NCBI GenBank assembly: GCA_040770645.1
Contig: JAXGIS010000004.1
Span: forward strand, 1 to 64,000
Source of the DNA: JAAYZX01 sp040770645
Lineage (GTDB): Bacteria; Actinomycetota; Thermoleophilia; RBG-16-64-13
DNA: 64,000 nt
Reading direction: 5' to 3'
A program made the position numbers and the translations under genes. Positions 10,426-18,159 of this stretch are shown here, piece after piece. The notes under the pieces are model-generated. The model saw nothing but the letters and a program-made list of their open reading frames with translations. It made no database searches and was not told where the DNA came from. Positions within the stretch are counted from its first letter, which is position 1. Every line of letters begins with the position of its first letter.

Positions 10426-11100
10426 CTACCCGTCCACCGCATCCCTGACTGCATCCAGGCTGGTCTTCCCGAAGGCCGGAGCGTTGGCGTTCCCCACATT
10501 GACAAACTCGTTGCCGGACTTCCGGTAGACGCTGAATTCGTTTAGACGTGCGAAGTAGGCATCTTCAGGCCACACGGCGTTGGGCCCGTATAGTGATGCG
10601 AAATAGTTGCCAAAGACGATCACTTCAGCACCCACTTCCACCGGTCCGGAAACCTCGCCCTCCGTGCCGCCAATCACGATGAACGATATGGGGCTGCCGA
10701 ATCGAGGCTCGCCCTTGATCAACTCGATCGGCTCCACCGACAAGCAGCGGTACACCAGTGGACAGTCCTGATCATTGTCTGTGACCCATGCTTTTCCATC
10801 GTTGCTGTTCCAGCGGCCGACGCCGACATCCACAACCTTGCCGTGGACGACGATCTCCGCCTGCGCGGCTTGGTTCTCCAGCTTCTTCACTCCCGGCACG
10901 TACATAGCACAGAAGTCGAAGGCGGGCGCTTCTTGTTCCTGAGCGTCGGCGGTCCGGCCGCCGGTCGAACTCAGGGCGATAGCCGAGCCGTCACTCGTCT
11001 GGGGGTTCTCTGCCCCGCGACCACAACCCGCAACCAGAAGCAGTAGCCCCAACAGAAGGACAAATACGCCGATATAGGCGGCTTTGCGGTTGTCCCTCAT
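10426..11100 (-). CDS. Secreted lipoprotein with GKV...GRW domain
   Basis: The start ATG at 11100 follows GGAGGTGTGAC. A type II signal peptide (YIGVFVLLLGLLLLVAGC) has its lipobox at VAGC, followed by a low-complexity linker. The single C-terminal domain contains AEIVVHGKVVDVGVGRWNS, then VYRCLSVEPIELIKGEPRFG and a GGTEGEVSGPVEVGAEVIVF block. The same domain occurs in the proteins at 22114-23341 and 27133-29571, so this is a local paralogous family. It reads like a compact beta-rich domain; I know no named family for it. It sits 11 bases after the matrixin-like gene, so the two are likely co-transcribed. Confidence 0.8.
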   Translation of the reverse strand: MRDNRKAAYIGVFVLLLGLLLLVAGCGRGAENPQTSDGSAIALSSTGGRTADAQEQEAPAFDFCAMYVPGVKKLENQAAQAEIVVHGKVVDVGVGRWNSNDGKAWVTDNDQDCPLVYRCLSVEPIELIKGEPRFGSPISFIVIGGTEGEVSGPVEVGAEVIVFGNYFASLYGPNAVWPEDAYFARLNEFSVYRKSGNEFVNVGNANAPAFGKTSLDAVRDAVDG

Positions 11101-11111
11101 GTCACACCTCC

Positions 11112-11660
11112 TCACAGTTGACTGGGGTAGAGCCTCTTGAGGCCAAACGCGTCATCTGCCGACGGCGTTCGCATGTAAACCCCTGTGCGGTCGCCGTTGA
11201 CCTCATCATAGAAGCCCCACATCGTCTGGGGATCGGTCCATCGAAGGTCCCCAGGATGTCCAAGGGGAATCGCGTGACCAAATTCGTGGGTTGCGATGCT
11301 CTGCCGATCAAGGACGTAGTATCCGTCACCGGTTCCCCAACTCCAGTACAGTGGTGCTTGCTGCCGCCCAGTCGGCAGCATGGTCATATCCGATTGGAAC
11401 CGAATGTAGAAGCGTTTGTATGCCTCCACATTCCCTCGCATCCAGAGAGCTCCCCAGCTTATACCAGGTACTTATTGTCGTGTAGCCGGGAGTGAGGCCA
11501 CCACCTAAGGGATGGGGAGATTCGGTACCATCAGGCTTTGCCAGCGTGGAGTCCGTGTAGACCGGTGGTGGGGTCGTAGCCCCAGAAAGCATAGTAGTCC
11601 GCCTTCGCCAGGCCCGGCGTCGCAAGCAGAACCAGTAATGATGCGATTATTAAGGAGAAG
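11112..11660 (-). CDS. Secreted matrixin-like zinc metalloprotease (frameshifted N-terminus)
   Basis: The C-terminal frame contains IATHEFGHAIPLGHPGDLRW, that is HEFGHAIPLGH, the HExxHxxxxxH zinc motif of metzincins/matrixins, but with Pro where Gly is usual at position 8. After it come TMWGFYDE (in the place of the methionine turn) and a C-terminal DAFGLKRLYP helix typical of matrixin catalytic domains. Upstream in another frame is a signal-peptide-like stretch SLIIASLLVLLATPGLAKA, then DYYAFWGYDPTTGLHG. One or two frame breaks (about 11440 and 11530) separate them, and the start codon is not resolved. The product should act outside the membrane. The lipoprotein gene follows immediately. Confidence 0.68.
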
Positions 11661-12416
11661 GCCCAATCTGGCTGCCCTCAGCGCTTTTTTGCACTATCTT
11701 CCTCCTATGACGCAATCCTACGAACCTGCCGGTTGGGCAGGCTGCCGTCAGCTCTACCGGCAAGCGCGGGACTCATCCCAACTCTTAACTCGCCGACTGT
11801 TGGGTGAGAGCCCATCAGGCGCGACCCCGAACATCACGCCGCCCCTCTCAGCTGCCTCCTCTCGTCCACCCACCTTATTCTCTTGTATATGCGTGGACAA
11901 GCCAGGAAGTTCACTGATCCGATTGAGCATGGCCCCCTTGGGTCGGCTGCGCAGGCTGCCGCGGGGGAACTAAGTGAGGAACGGGTGAACTGAAGCAGAA
12001 ACGGCCATGGAGAGCATGATTTCTCCACCAGACCCGACACCCTCGCACCGCGCATGCCCAAGGGCCATCAGATCGGGCCCTCGCCTACTCGTCGGCCTGT
12101 GCGGATTGCCGAAATGCGCCGCCTCACCGATGCCGGCGACCAGCGCGATAATGGCCACAGCGGTCTCTGCCCATGGCCACTGCGCAATCCGGAGCCCGGA
12201 CACCATCGCAGCGGGAACAGAGCCGCCTAGACCCACTTCTTACAAAACCCGGTGACCCGGTCCCACACCCGCAACTGCACGGCCTGGGTTCAGCGCCCAC
12301 CGGAGTCGACCAGGCCACGCGGCCACCCTGGACACACTGAGGGTAGCTATCTCCAGCTCAATGTGTGCCCTGGGAACAGCCGCTCCACGCATTCCACCGC
12401 CCTGGCGACAGCCTCT
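11661..12416. other. Gene-poor stretch
   Basis: No gene with family evidence was found. A minus-strand frame at about 12230-11970 contains one hydrophobic segment (WAETAVAIIALVAGIGEAAH) and could be a small membrane peptide or a remnant, but has no supporting ribosome binding site. Base composition near 11640-11900 is less GC-rich than the surrounding genes, as expected for an intergenic region. Confidence 0.4.
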
Positions 12417-12956
12417 TCACGCCTCGGGATCTGGGAAAGGTCCACTCGAAGCCGCGTGCCCCTTGTGGTACTGAAACCGGGTCACGCTGCCGTCCCGAGC
12501 GTCAAGACGCAGCTCTATCATCCCGCCGGAATCCAGAATCCCTTGGCGCGCGTGCCCGGTCCAGGTCTTCACGAATCGTGGAGTTCCCGACGCATCACTG
12601 AAGGTTGGCGGATCCGCATGCCGCCAAATGACGAGATCTCCGCTCAACACCGGGCGAATGCACCCCACGATGGACTCCCGGATCATCTCTGCATACCCGG
12701 TTGACACCTCGAGAACGTGGAGAGACACGGGTCCCCAGCCCTTGGAGGCGAAGTAGGCGACGTGCTTTCCGTCGGTTGCCCATGCCTGTGAACGACCCTC
12801 AGTTGTGGCGGTCCGCGCGATGCCGCTGTGAAGATCACGAATCCGGAGGACACCGGCCCCCTCTTCCATCGGCAGGAACCAGACCACGTGGCCGTCCGCC
12901 ACAAGCGGCAGTTGCTCGAATGCAGGACCCAGGTTCGTGATCCCAGCCCGCTTCAT
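12417..12956 (-). CDS. Beta-propeller-like repeat protein, unknown function
   Basis: I chose the ATG at 12956 because GGAGCGG lies just upstream; the frame is open further upstream. The 179-residue product has repeated short blades: DGHVVWFLPMEEGAGVLRIR, DGKHVAYFASKGWGPVSLHV and SGDLVIWRHADPPTF. These match the blade rhythm of TolB/WD40-like propellers and resemble the SLH-propeller protein at 30785-32634 (DGGRVAYLTG...VVIYNASTG). No signal peptide is seen in this frame, so the N-terminus may be displaced by a frame break, or this is only part of a larger propeller. It lies 62 bases after the lipoprotein gene at 13019-13422. Confidence 0.6.
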   Translation of the reverse strand: MKRAGITNLGPAFEQLPLVADGHVVWFLPMEEGAGVLRIRDLHSGIARTATTEGRSQAWATDGKHVAYFASKGWGPVSLHVLEVSTGYAEMIRESIVGCIRPVLSGDLVIWRHADPPTFSDASGTPRFVKTWTGHARQGILDSGGMIELRLDARDGSVTRFQYHKGHAASSGPFPDPEA

Positions 12957-13018
12957 GATCCGCTCCCGGTACCTACCGCGTGGGATCGAAGCCAGACCGG
13001 GCCAAGAAGGAGGCAAGT

Positions 13019-13422
13019 TCAGGAGCGGTGATGAGGAATTGTTATGCGGTCGGTCTGGATCTGGAACCTCCTGTCCGGCCACTGCGCGAGGACGAGGTCG
13101 GGAGAGTCCGCAAAACGGAAGATGACGATGACCGTGGGCGTTCCTCCACCCCAGGCGGCGTTGTCCTCACTGAATGCCCCGTCGCGAACGTACTCCTTCA
13201 GCAGGTCGGCGTCGGATCCGGTGACAGTCAACTCCTTCAACTCCTTGGGCCCGTTCCCTCGATACGCACTGAAGTCGGACGGCTGTCCGCGAGCCGCTCG
13301 CGAATGCTCTGCCAGTCTGAATCACTATCCGCGACGCCGCAGCCAATCAGACTGAAGGCCAGACAGGTCACGAGGAGAATGATGCCTGGCATTCCCCGTC
13401 TTCCCGTACGTGCACGCATCAT
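13019..13422 (-). CDS. Small lipoprotein (one frameshift)
   Basis: The N-terminal frame gives MPGIILLVTCLAFSLIGCG, a type II signal peptide with lipobox SLIGC. It reads on to RIEGTGP, where one base change moves the frame to KELKELTVTGSDADLLKEYV near 13240. The protein then ends near 13019 after VIVIFRFADSPDLVLAQWP. Joined length is about 130 residues. The C-terminal half looks like a small alpha/beta domain with no family I recognise. The break lies next to a GGGCCCAAGG run. It is probably exported and membrane-anchored, consistent with the surrounding secretome genes. Confidence 0.65.
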
Positions 13423-13519
13423 GCCCGCTCCGATCTAATCTCTTCATTTCACGTCCCTCCTACGTGAGCTTGAGCAGATGCTCTTTGCATTCGGCCGCGC
13501 GGCCTTCGACTAGGCGGCA

Positions 13520-13627
13520 TCAGGGTACGCTTGGGGCCAGCCAGTGGCGCTTGCTCTGGTGCTCGAACACCATCCGGACGGCCCGCTCCCGCATCTCGAC
13601 TGGATACCTCTTTGATGAGTTGTTCAT
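13520..13627 (-). mobile_element. IS3-family transposase OrfA, N-terminal remnant
   Basis: A 35-residue frame from the ATG at 13627 reads MNNSSKRYPVEMRERAVRMV and continues FEHQSKRHW before a stop. This is the start of the helix-turn-helix OrfA protein of IS3/IS911-type elements. The rest of OrfA, the OrfB integrase and the terminal inverted repeats are not visible, so only a relic is present. It lies between the lipoprotein gene and a strong terminator. Confidence 0.7.
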
Positions 13628-13726
13628 GACCCCATCCTCTCAAGAGTCGGAGCCTCCAACAAACCCGTCGCGGTTCTTCTTCCGAACTTGCATGGCAGTG
13701 GTAAAAGCGTTAGTGCACATATACCA

Positions 13727-13765
13727 AAGGAGGAGCCGCGTTCTACTTGAACGCGGCTCCTCCTT
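13727..13765. terminator. Perfect 16-bp stem-loop
   Basis: AAGGAGGAGCCGCGTT (13727-13742) pairs exactly with AACGCGGCTCCTCCTT (13750-13765) around loop CTACTTG. The flanking A and T bases on both sides are compatible with a bidirectional intrinsic terminator. It lies just after the minus-strand gene ending at 13813. Confidence 0.7.
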
Positions 13766-13770
13766 CAAAG

Positions 13771-13799
13771 AGCGGCTGGTTTTTCATCAAACCACCGCT
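13771..13799 (-). terminator. Second, imperfect hairpin next to the strong terminator
   Basis: On the minus strand AGCGGTGGTTT and AAACCAGCCGCT pair with one bulge around GATGA. With the stem at 13727-13765 it forms a double terminator directly downstream of the 13813-14580 gene. Confidence 0.45.
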
Positions 13800-13812
13800 T
13801 TAGGGATCTTTC

Positions 13813-14580
13813 CTATTCCTCGTTTTCCATCGCCTTCACCAGAAGGGAGGCCAACTCGATGGTCTGCTCACGATCCAGAGGCGCGGATCCCTGATGGCCA
13901 AGAGGCTGACTGATGAGATTGATAACCCAGTCGTCATGCAGTTTGACCATGACGGTGGCCCCGTTATCACCTTCTATTTGCCCCACTCGTGCAAGCTGAG
14001 CCCCTGGAATGGCAGCTTCTGCGGTGGTGGACTTGGGGATATAGCTGGGCCGCTCAGCAGCATCCTGGGCCTGCAGTTCGGCCAAGGAGGGCCATTCGCG
14101 CGGGTCTTTGAAAACATACAGGTAAATAGATCCTTGGCCCGTCCCTGGATCCTTCTCGATTTGCTCATAAGGAGCTGTGTAGAAGACGACGTTCACTATG
14201 GGGCCGCTACCCCTAATCTCGGCCGCATAACCGAGAACAAGCGAAGGGCAGAACCCGGCCACCACATCGCCCAAGCGACGGGAACGCTCAGTCTCAAACC
14301 GCTCCGCTCCATCCTGCGGATAGTTGGCGTTAGCCGAACCTTCTTGCACTTGAGGTGGTGCGACAGGCGTCGTAGTGCCTAATGTGGGTTCCTGCGTGTT
14401 TACGGCGGCAGCATCAGTGGTGGTGCCGTCAGGGGCAGCGGACACATCCGGGTTATTGCCTTGGGCCAGAGCTATGGAGAGAAAAACTGTTACCACAAGA
14501 ACAGCGGCGATGAGTACTCCCAGGATCGCGTGTTTGCCTCTCCTCTTGGCCGCTACCGGTCCATGGTCTTGACTAGTCAT
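13813..14580 (-). CDS. Membrane-anchored secreted protein, tandem paralogue A
   Basis: The 255-residue protein has a short basic N-terminus and one membrane segment (AILGVLIAAVLVVTVFLSIA), a Thr/Ala/Pro-rich linker (about residues 40-85) and a C-terminal domain. In that domain ERSRRLGDVVAGFCPSLVL, RPSYIPKSTTAEAAIPGAQL and LHDDWVINLISQPLGHQG align closely with the next gene. The conserved pattern (RPSYIPK...IPGA...R..Q.EGD.G...V.LHD.WV.N..S.PLGH.G.APLD) identifies a family I cannot name. Its helical ends and acidic C-terminus suggest a globular extracytoplasmic domain. It is the last gene of the sigma-headed run 17921-13813. Confidence 0.78.
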   Translation of the reverse strand: MTSQDHGPVAAKRRGKHAILGVLIAAVLVVTVFLSIALAQGNNPDVSAAPDGTTTDAAAVNTQEPTLGTTTPVAPPQVQEGSANANYPQDGAERFETERSRRLGDVVAGFCPSLVLGYAAEIRGSGPIVNVVFYTAPYEQIEKDPGTGQGSIYLYVFKDPREWPSLAELQAQDAAERPSYIPKSTTAEAAIPGAQLARVGQIEGDNGATVMVKLHDDWVINLISQPLGHQGSAPLDREQTIELASLLVKAMENEE

Positions 14581-14663
14581 CTTATGCCTCCTTACGGTAA
14601 GGTGAGGAAAGTAGATGACTGCCTTCTTCGAACCTCACTCGGAAGGTGTGGACTCATCGAGTT

Positions 14664-15449
14664 CTATTCCTGCATCATATTCACGATGAGCTTGGCTATC
14701 TCCACCGTCTGCTCAAGATCGAGAGGAGCCAGTCCTTCGTGGCCCAGGGGCTCGGACATCACATTGACCACCCATTTATCATGCAGTCTGACCAAGACAC
14801 GACCGCCGGAATCACCCTCTACCTGTGCTACCCGGGTGGCGATAGCTCCAGGAATGTCGGCCTGGCCGATGATTGTCTTGGGTATGTAGCTTGGCCGCTC
14901 ATCAGCCTGGGCTTGCTCTTGCGCTTCCGACACCTCGGGCCACTCGCGGTCGTCCCTAAAGACGGTGATGCAGAGCGTGCCTTGATTGGTTCCGAAGTCC
15001 GCCTCCAACTGCTCGATGGGCGCCGTCATGAAGGCGATGTCTATCACCGGATCGGGAACGTTCTGCCATTCGGCAGCATAGTAGAGGATGAGAGAGGGGT
15101 GGAGCGCGGCCACGGCCTGGGCCATACGACGGGAACGTTCGGTCTCGGCCCGGTCGATACAGTCATTGGGATACTTGTTGGTGGTACCCGGTCCGCTTGC
15201 GACCGGCGCTGTGCTCGTGATTGCGTCCTCGGACACCGGTTCAGCCGTACCGGGTGCGGTATCGCTCACCGGAGTGGCATCCGTCACCGGAGTCGTCATG
15301 GGAACGGATTGGTCTTCTCCTTGGGCCAGCGCCACCGAGAGAAACACGGTGGCTACCAAGGCGATGACGATGGCGATGCCCAAGACGAAGCGTTTGCTTC
15401 CGCGCCCCGGCCGCATCGATTGCTTCTTTCCTATACCTCGGTCGGTCAT
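14664..15449 (-). CDS. Membrane-anchored secreted protein, tandem paralogue B
   Basis: The start is the ATG at 15449 (MTDRGIGKKQ), preceded by GGAGGCAGAGG. The 261-residue product has one N-terminal membrane segment (LGIAIVIALVATVFLSVALA), a Pro/Thr-rich linker and a domain with ETERSRRMAQAVAALHPSLI, RPSYIPKTIIGQADIPGAIA and HDKWVVNVMSEPLGHEGLAP. It is clearly a duplicate of the gene at 13813-14580, 83 bases downstream. The catalytic or binding role is unknown. Divergence is greatest in the linker, which is normal for surface-exposed spacers. Confidence 0.78.
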   Translation of the reverse strand: MTDRGIGKKQSMRPGRGSKRFVLGIAIVIALVATVFLSVALAQGEDQSVPMTTPVTDATPVSDTAPGTAEPVSEDAITSTAPVASGPGTTNKYPNDCIDRAETERSRRMAQAVAALHPSLILYYAAEWQNVPDPVIDIAFMTAPIEQLEADFGTNQGTLCITVFRDDREWPEVSEAQEQAQADERPSYIPKTIIGQADIPGAIATRVAQVEGDSGGRVLVRLHDKWVVNVMSEPLGHEGLAPLDLEQTVEIAKLIVNMMQE

Positions 15450-15495
15450 CCTCTGCCTCCTTTCGGCAGTACCTCCAAACATCCCAAGAAAGCAC

Positions 15496-16439
15496 TCATG
15501 CTAGCTTGGACCCCAGGCAGTGAAGCCACCAGTACGACTGTACCACGACCTGAATGGCATCGCCGCCTCTGAGCATCTGGTAGACACGGCCGTCGCTGCC
15601 CACCTTTATGCCGGTCGAGAACCAATCGCCGGGCCGCCTGTCGGTAAGGGCAAGTTCCCCGGTCTTCTTTCCATCCCTATTGATACGGATTACTCGGTAG
15701 GGGGCCGAAGCCGGCTGATCGTAGCTTCCCACTTCCAGCTGGACATACGTGTTGCCTGCTTCGTCGCCCCCAAGGACGCGCACGACCGAAATGGGCAGAT
15801 CGGAAGCCCCGATCGAAAGCCGCGTTGTTATGCCCGATGCGGTGTCAATCAGATCAACCGTGCATGCCGTTCGGAGACCCTGATAGCTCTTACGAAGCCC
15901 ACCGCGACCGGACGACCTGCGCCGGTGATGGCCTGCTGTTCTTAAGCCTGCGGGCGAGCAGGAGCCCCTGCGATGACAGCCGGCCACCAGAATTCGTTAA
16001 CTCATCTCACCCACAGGTCGTCTCCGATTGACGCAATCCCTGATGGCATCGCTGGTTCGCCACAGACAACGTTTATGTCTGCCAGCACCGATTGCGTCAC
16101 GTCGCCTCCCGGACGTACGGTCAGCAGCTGGTTCTCTTCGCTCGAATGCAATAGGACGAGGTTGCCGTTCGCAAGATACTCGAGGTAAATCCCGATCGAG
16201 CCGGGAATAGGGGTTGAGCTGACGACCCCGCCAGACATATCGTACATTTGCACTCGGCCGTTCCAGGAATCGAGGATGGCTATCGTTGAGCAATCCTGCG
16301 AAAGAGCGAAATCTGTCGGTCCCCAGACCGGAGCTCCCTCCCCGATGGCAGCCTGTTCAGGCCATCTCTCCTCATCTCGCACCGGTCTACCGGTATTCGA
16401 GTGTGTCCCGGGACGAGGTGCAACAGGCGGCCCCGCCAC
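15496..16439 (-). CDS. Beta-propeller (NHL-like) protein of sigma module 1 (frameshifted)
   Basis: Two frames join near 16000. The first gives APVWGPTDFALSQDCSTIAI, then LDSWNGRVQMYDMSGGVV and LEYLANGNLVLLHS; the second gives RVLGGDEAGNTYVQLEVGSY and KVGSDGRVYQMLRGGDAIQV. The short DxxNxRVQxx blades are those of NHL/six-bladed propellers. The protein at 32677-34685 has the same blades (SIAVLDTANNRVQILELGGG), and both follow an ECF sigma factor. No membrane anchor is seen before 16439, where the frame overlaps the end of the anti-sigma gene, so the two may originally have been fused or the N-terminus is lost to a frame break. Confidence 0.65.
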
Positions 16440-17354
16440 GCCAGATGCCCTCTACATATCTAAATATCAATCCGTACGCGATCTTTCGGATCTCGTCCTC
16501 GGGAAGATTGGAGACCACTTCCACCCTGACGCCGCTCTGAACCCACACGATCGCCCTAGTGCCTCGGTAGACAACAGAGGAAGATGCGGCCATGTCCACC
16601 GCGCCTTCCTGACCGACCGCCCCTCCAGATCCATCCCCAACTGCTCCGGGAGTAACGCCAATGCCGAGGGTCCCGTGATCAGCACCGCGTCATTGCCGTT
16701 CACTTCGGTGGCCCGGCCTTCCGGCAGAGGAGCGAGGCCGTCCGAGGATGTCCTTATGAGCAGGTACCAGTTGCCACTTCGGTAGAGCAACTCCTCAGTC
16801 GGGGTACTTCGCCCCGCGGGCGCGGCGCTACCGCCTTCACCATCCGGTGACGAAACGTCAACCTTCCCCAAGTGGTCGACTGGAACCGACTCGAATCCCT
16901 CCGGCAGGTAACCCGCTTCAGTTGAGACGAGGTGGTGACGGTTCAGGTGCAGGATGTCCCACAAGAGGCCCTTGGCTGCTGACCGCGCCGCGGGTACGGC
17001 GGCAACCACACCCACCCCAAGGGCCACTGTGACTGCAGCCACCAGTGCAATCCTGCGCCTCGGTGACAATGCACGCCTGCCGACCGTCTTCGCAGGCGGC
17101 ATTCCGGCCGAGCACAGGTCTTGGTTCATGATGACCGCCTGCAGGCGACTCCAGGCGTGCATCGACGGCACCGCTCCCGCAGCCAGTCTCCGCATGCCGT
17201 CTGCAATCTCGATGCGGGTCCTACCCAGAGCGGCCAGGTCACCCTCGCAGGACCTGCACCGGGCCAGGTGCACATCGATGGCCGCGCACTCAGATGGCGC
17301 AAGTTCTCCATCCAAATAGGCGACCAACATCTTCCTTACTTCACGGCATCTCAT
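16387..17354 (-). CDS. Anti-sigma factor: zinc-finger, one membrane segment, DUF4367-like sensor
   Basis: The ATG at 17354 overlaps the sigma stop as ATGA. The N-terminus MRCREVRKMLVAYLDGELAP with HLARCRSCEGDLAAL has the HxxxCxxC zinc-binding anti-sigma (zf-HC2) pattern, which holds the sigma factor inactive. One membrane helix follows (RIALVAAVTVALGVGVVAAV). The extracytoplasmic part starts GYLPEGFESVPVDHLGK and, after a frame break near 16600, continues TRAIVWVQSGVRVEVVSNLP and DEIRKIAYGL, the ending typical of DUF4367 domains in Gram-positive anti-sigma factors. It should transmit an envelope signal to the sigma factor encoded just upstream. Confidence 0.82.
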
Positions 17355-17921
17355 CTTTCCGCCTCCACTACGAAGCGCCCCTGATCCTGCGGCCCGGGCC
17401 CCAGTTGGTCTTTCATCTGGTGCATGGCCAGGTTGAGCCGGGATTTGACCGTTCCCAACGGTAGATCGAGCATTTCGGCGATATCCGCATAAGAGAGGTC
17501 CCAGTAAGTAGCGAAGCACCACCACCACCCGCAACTTGTCGCTCAGTACGCTCAGGGCACGATGGACCGAATCACGATTTGCCAGAACCTCGTCTGGGAG
17601 GCATACCAGGCTCTCGGCCCGATCCTCGCGGCCCTCCAGACGGTCTGTGGGGCGACGGCCTCTTCGCCAGTTGAGACAACAGTTGACCGTGATCCGATGA
17701 ATCGACGTGCCGAAAGAGCCACGCGCAGGATCGTAGGTATCCAGAGCGCGGTACACCTGTAGGAAGACTTCCTGCAAGATGTCCTCGGCATCGGCCGCCG
17801 TTCCCACTATGAGGAAGGCCGTACGGTAAACGAGGTTCTTGTACTGCTCGAAAAGAAGACCGAAAGCTTCGCCATCTCCGGCCCGGCTACGGCGAACAAG
17901 AACGGCATCGTCTCCCGGCAT
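17351..17921 (-). CDS. ECF RNA polymerase sigma factor 1 (one frameshift)
   Basis: The ATG at 17921 (MPGDDAVLVRRSRAGDGEAF) has a GGGAG site five bases upstream. Region 2 contains EQYKNLVYRTAFLIVGTAAD and AEDILQEVFLQVYRAL, the -10 recognition helices of extracytoplasmic-function sigma factors. The frame breaks near 17500; the correct continuation is YWDLSYADIAEMLDLPLGTV followed by KSRLNLAMHQMKDQLG, the region 4 helix-turn-helix, ending at TGA 17353-17351. Without correction the ORF runs straight into the anti-sigma gene and looks like a false fusion. Overlap with the anti-sigma start shows translational coupling. Confidence 0.85.
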
Positions 17922-18159
17922 GTCGACTCCCGGCGGGTGGCTACTTCCTGAATAGTACACGGGCCAAGGCCGAAAGGTTCACTGCGGTGAGGCGAGGTGG
18001 CGCCGGGTGCCCTCATGCCCGCGTAGCCACTGAGCAGGGCCGGCATCGGCCGTAGGCCGGCGACCGTGCGGATGATCACCTATCGCTGTTGGGCATGATC
18101 GTTCGCGGTCCGAGCCGAGATGCCCCAGAAGAGGAGGCCGTGTGGGCCTCCCCCCGGAT
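17922..18159. other. Intergenic between the SLH protease and sigma module 1
   Basis: Both neighbouring genes read on the minus strand, so this region should hold the promoter of the sigma operon (right side) and the end of the protease transcript (left side). No clear hairpin with a U-tract is seen. Confidence 0.3.

Noticed and set aside
16467..17960. A single 497-codon frame joining a sigma factor and an anti-sigma factor
   Set aside because: Region 4 of the sigma factor is found intact in the neighbouring frame and ends with a TGA that overlaps the anti-sigma ATG, so the fusion comes from one frame break near 17500.
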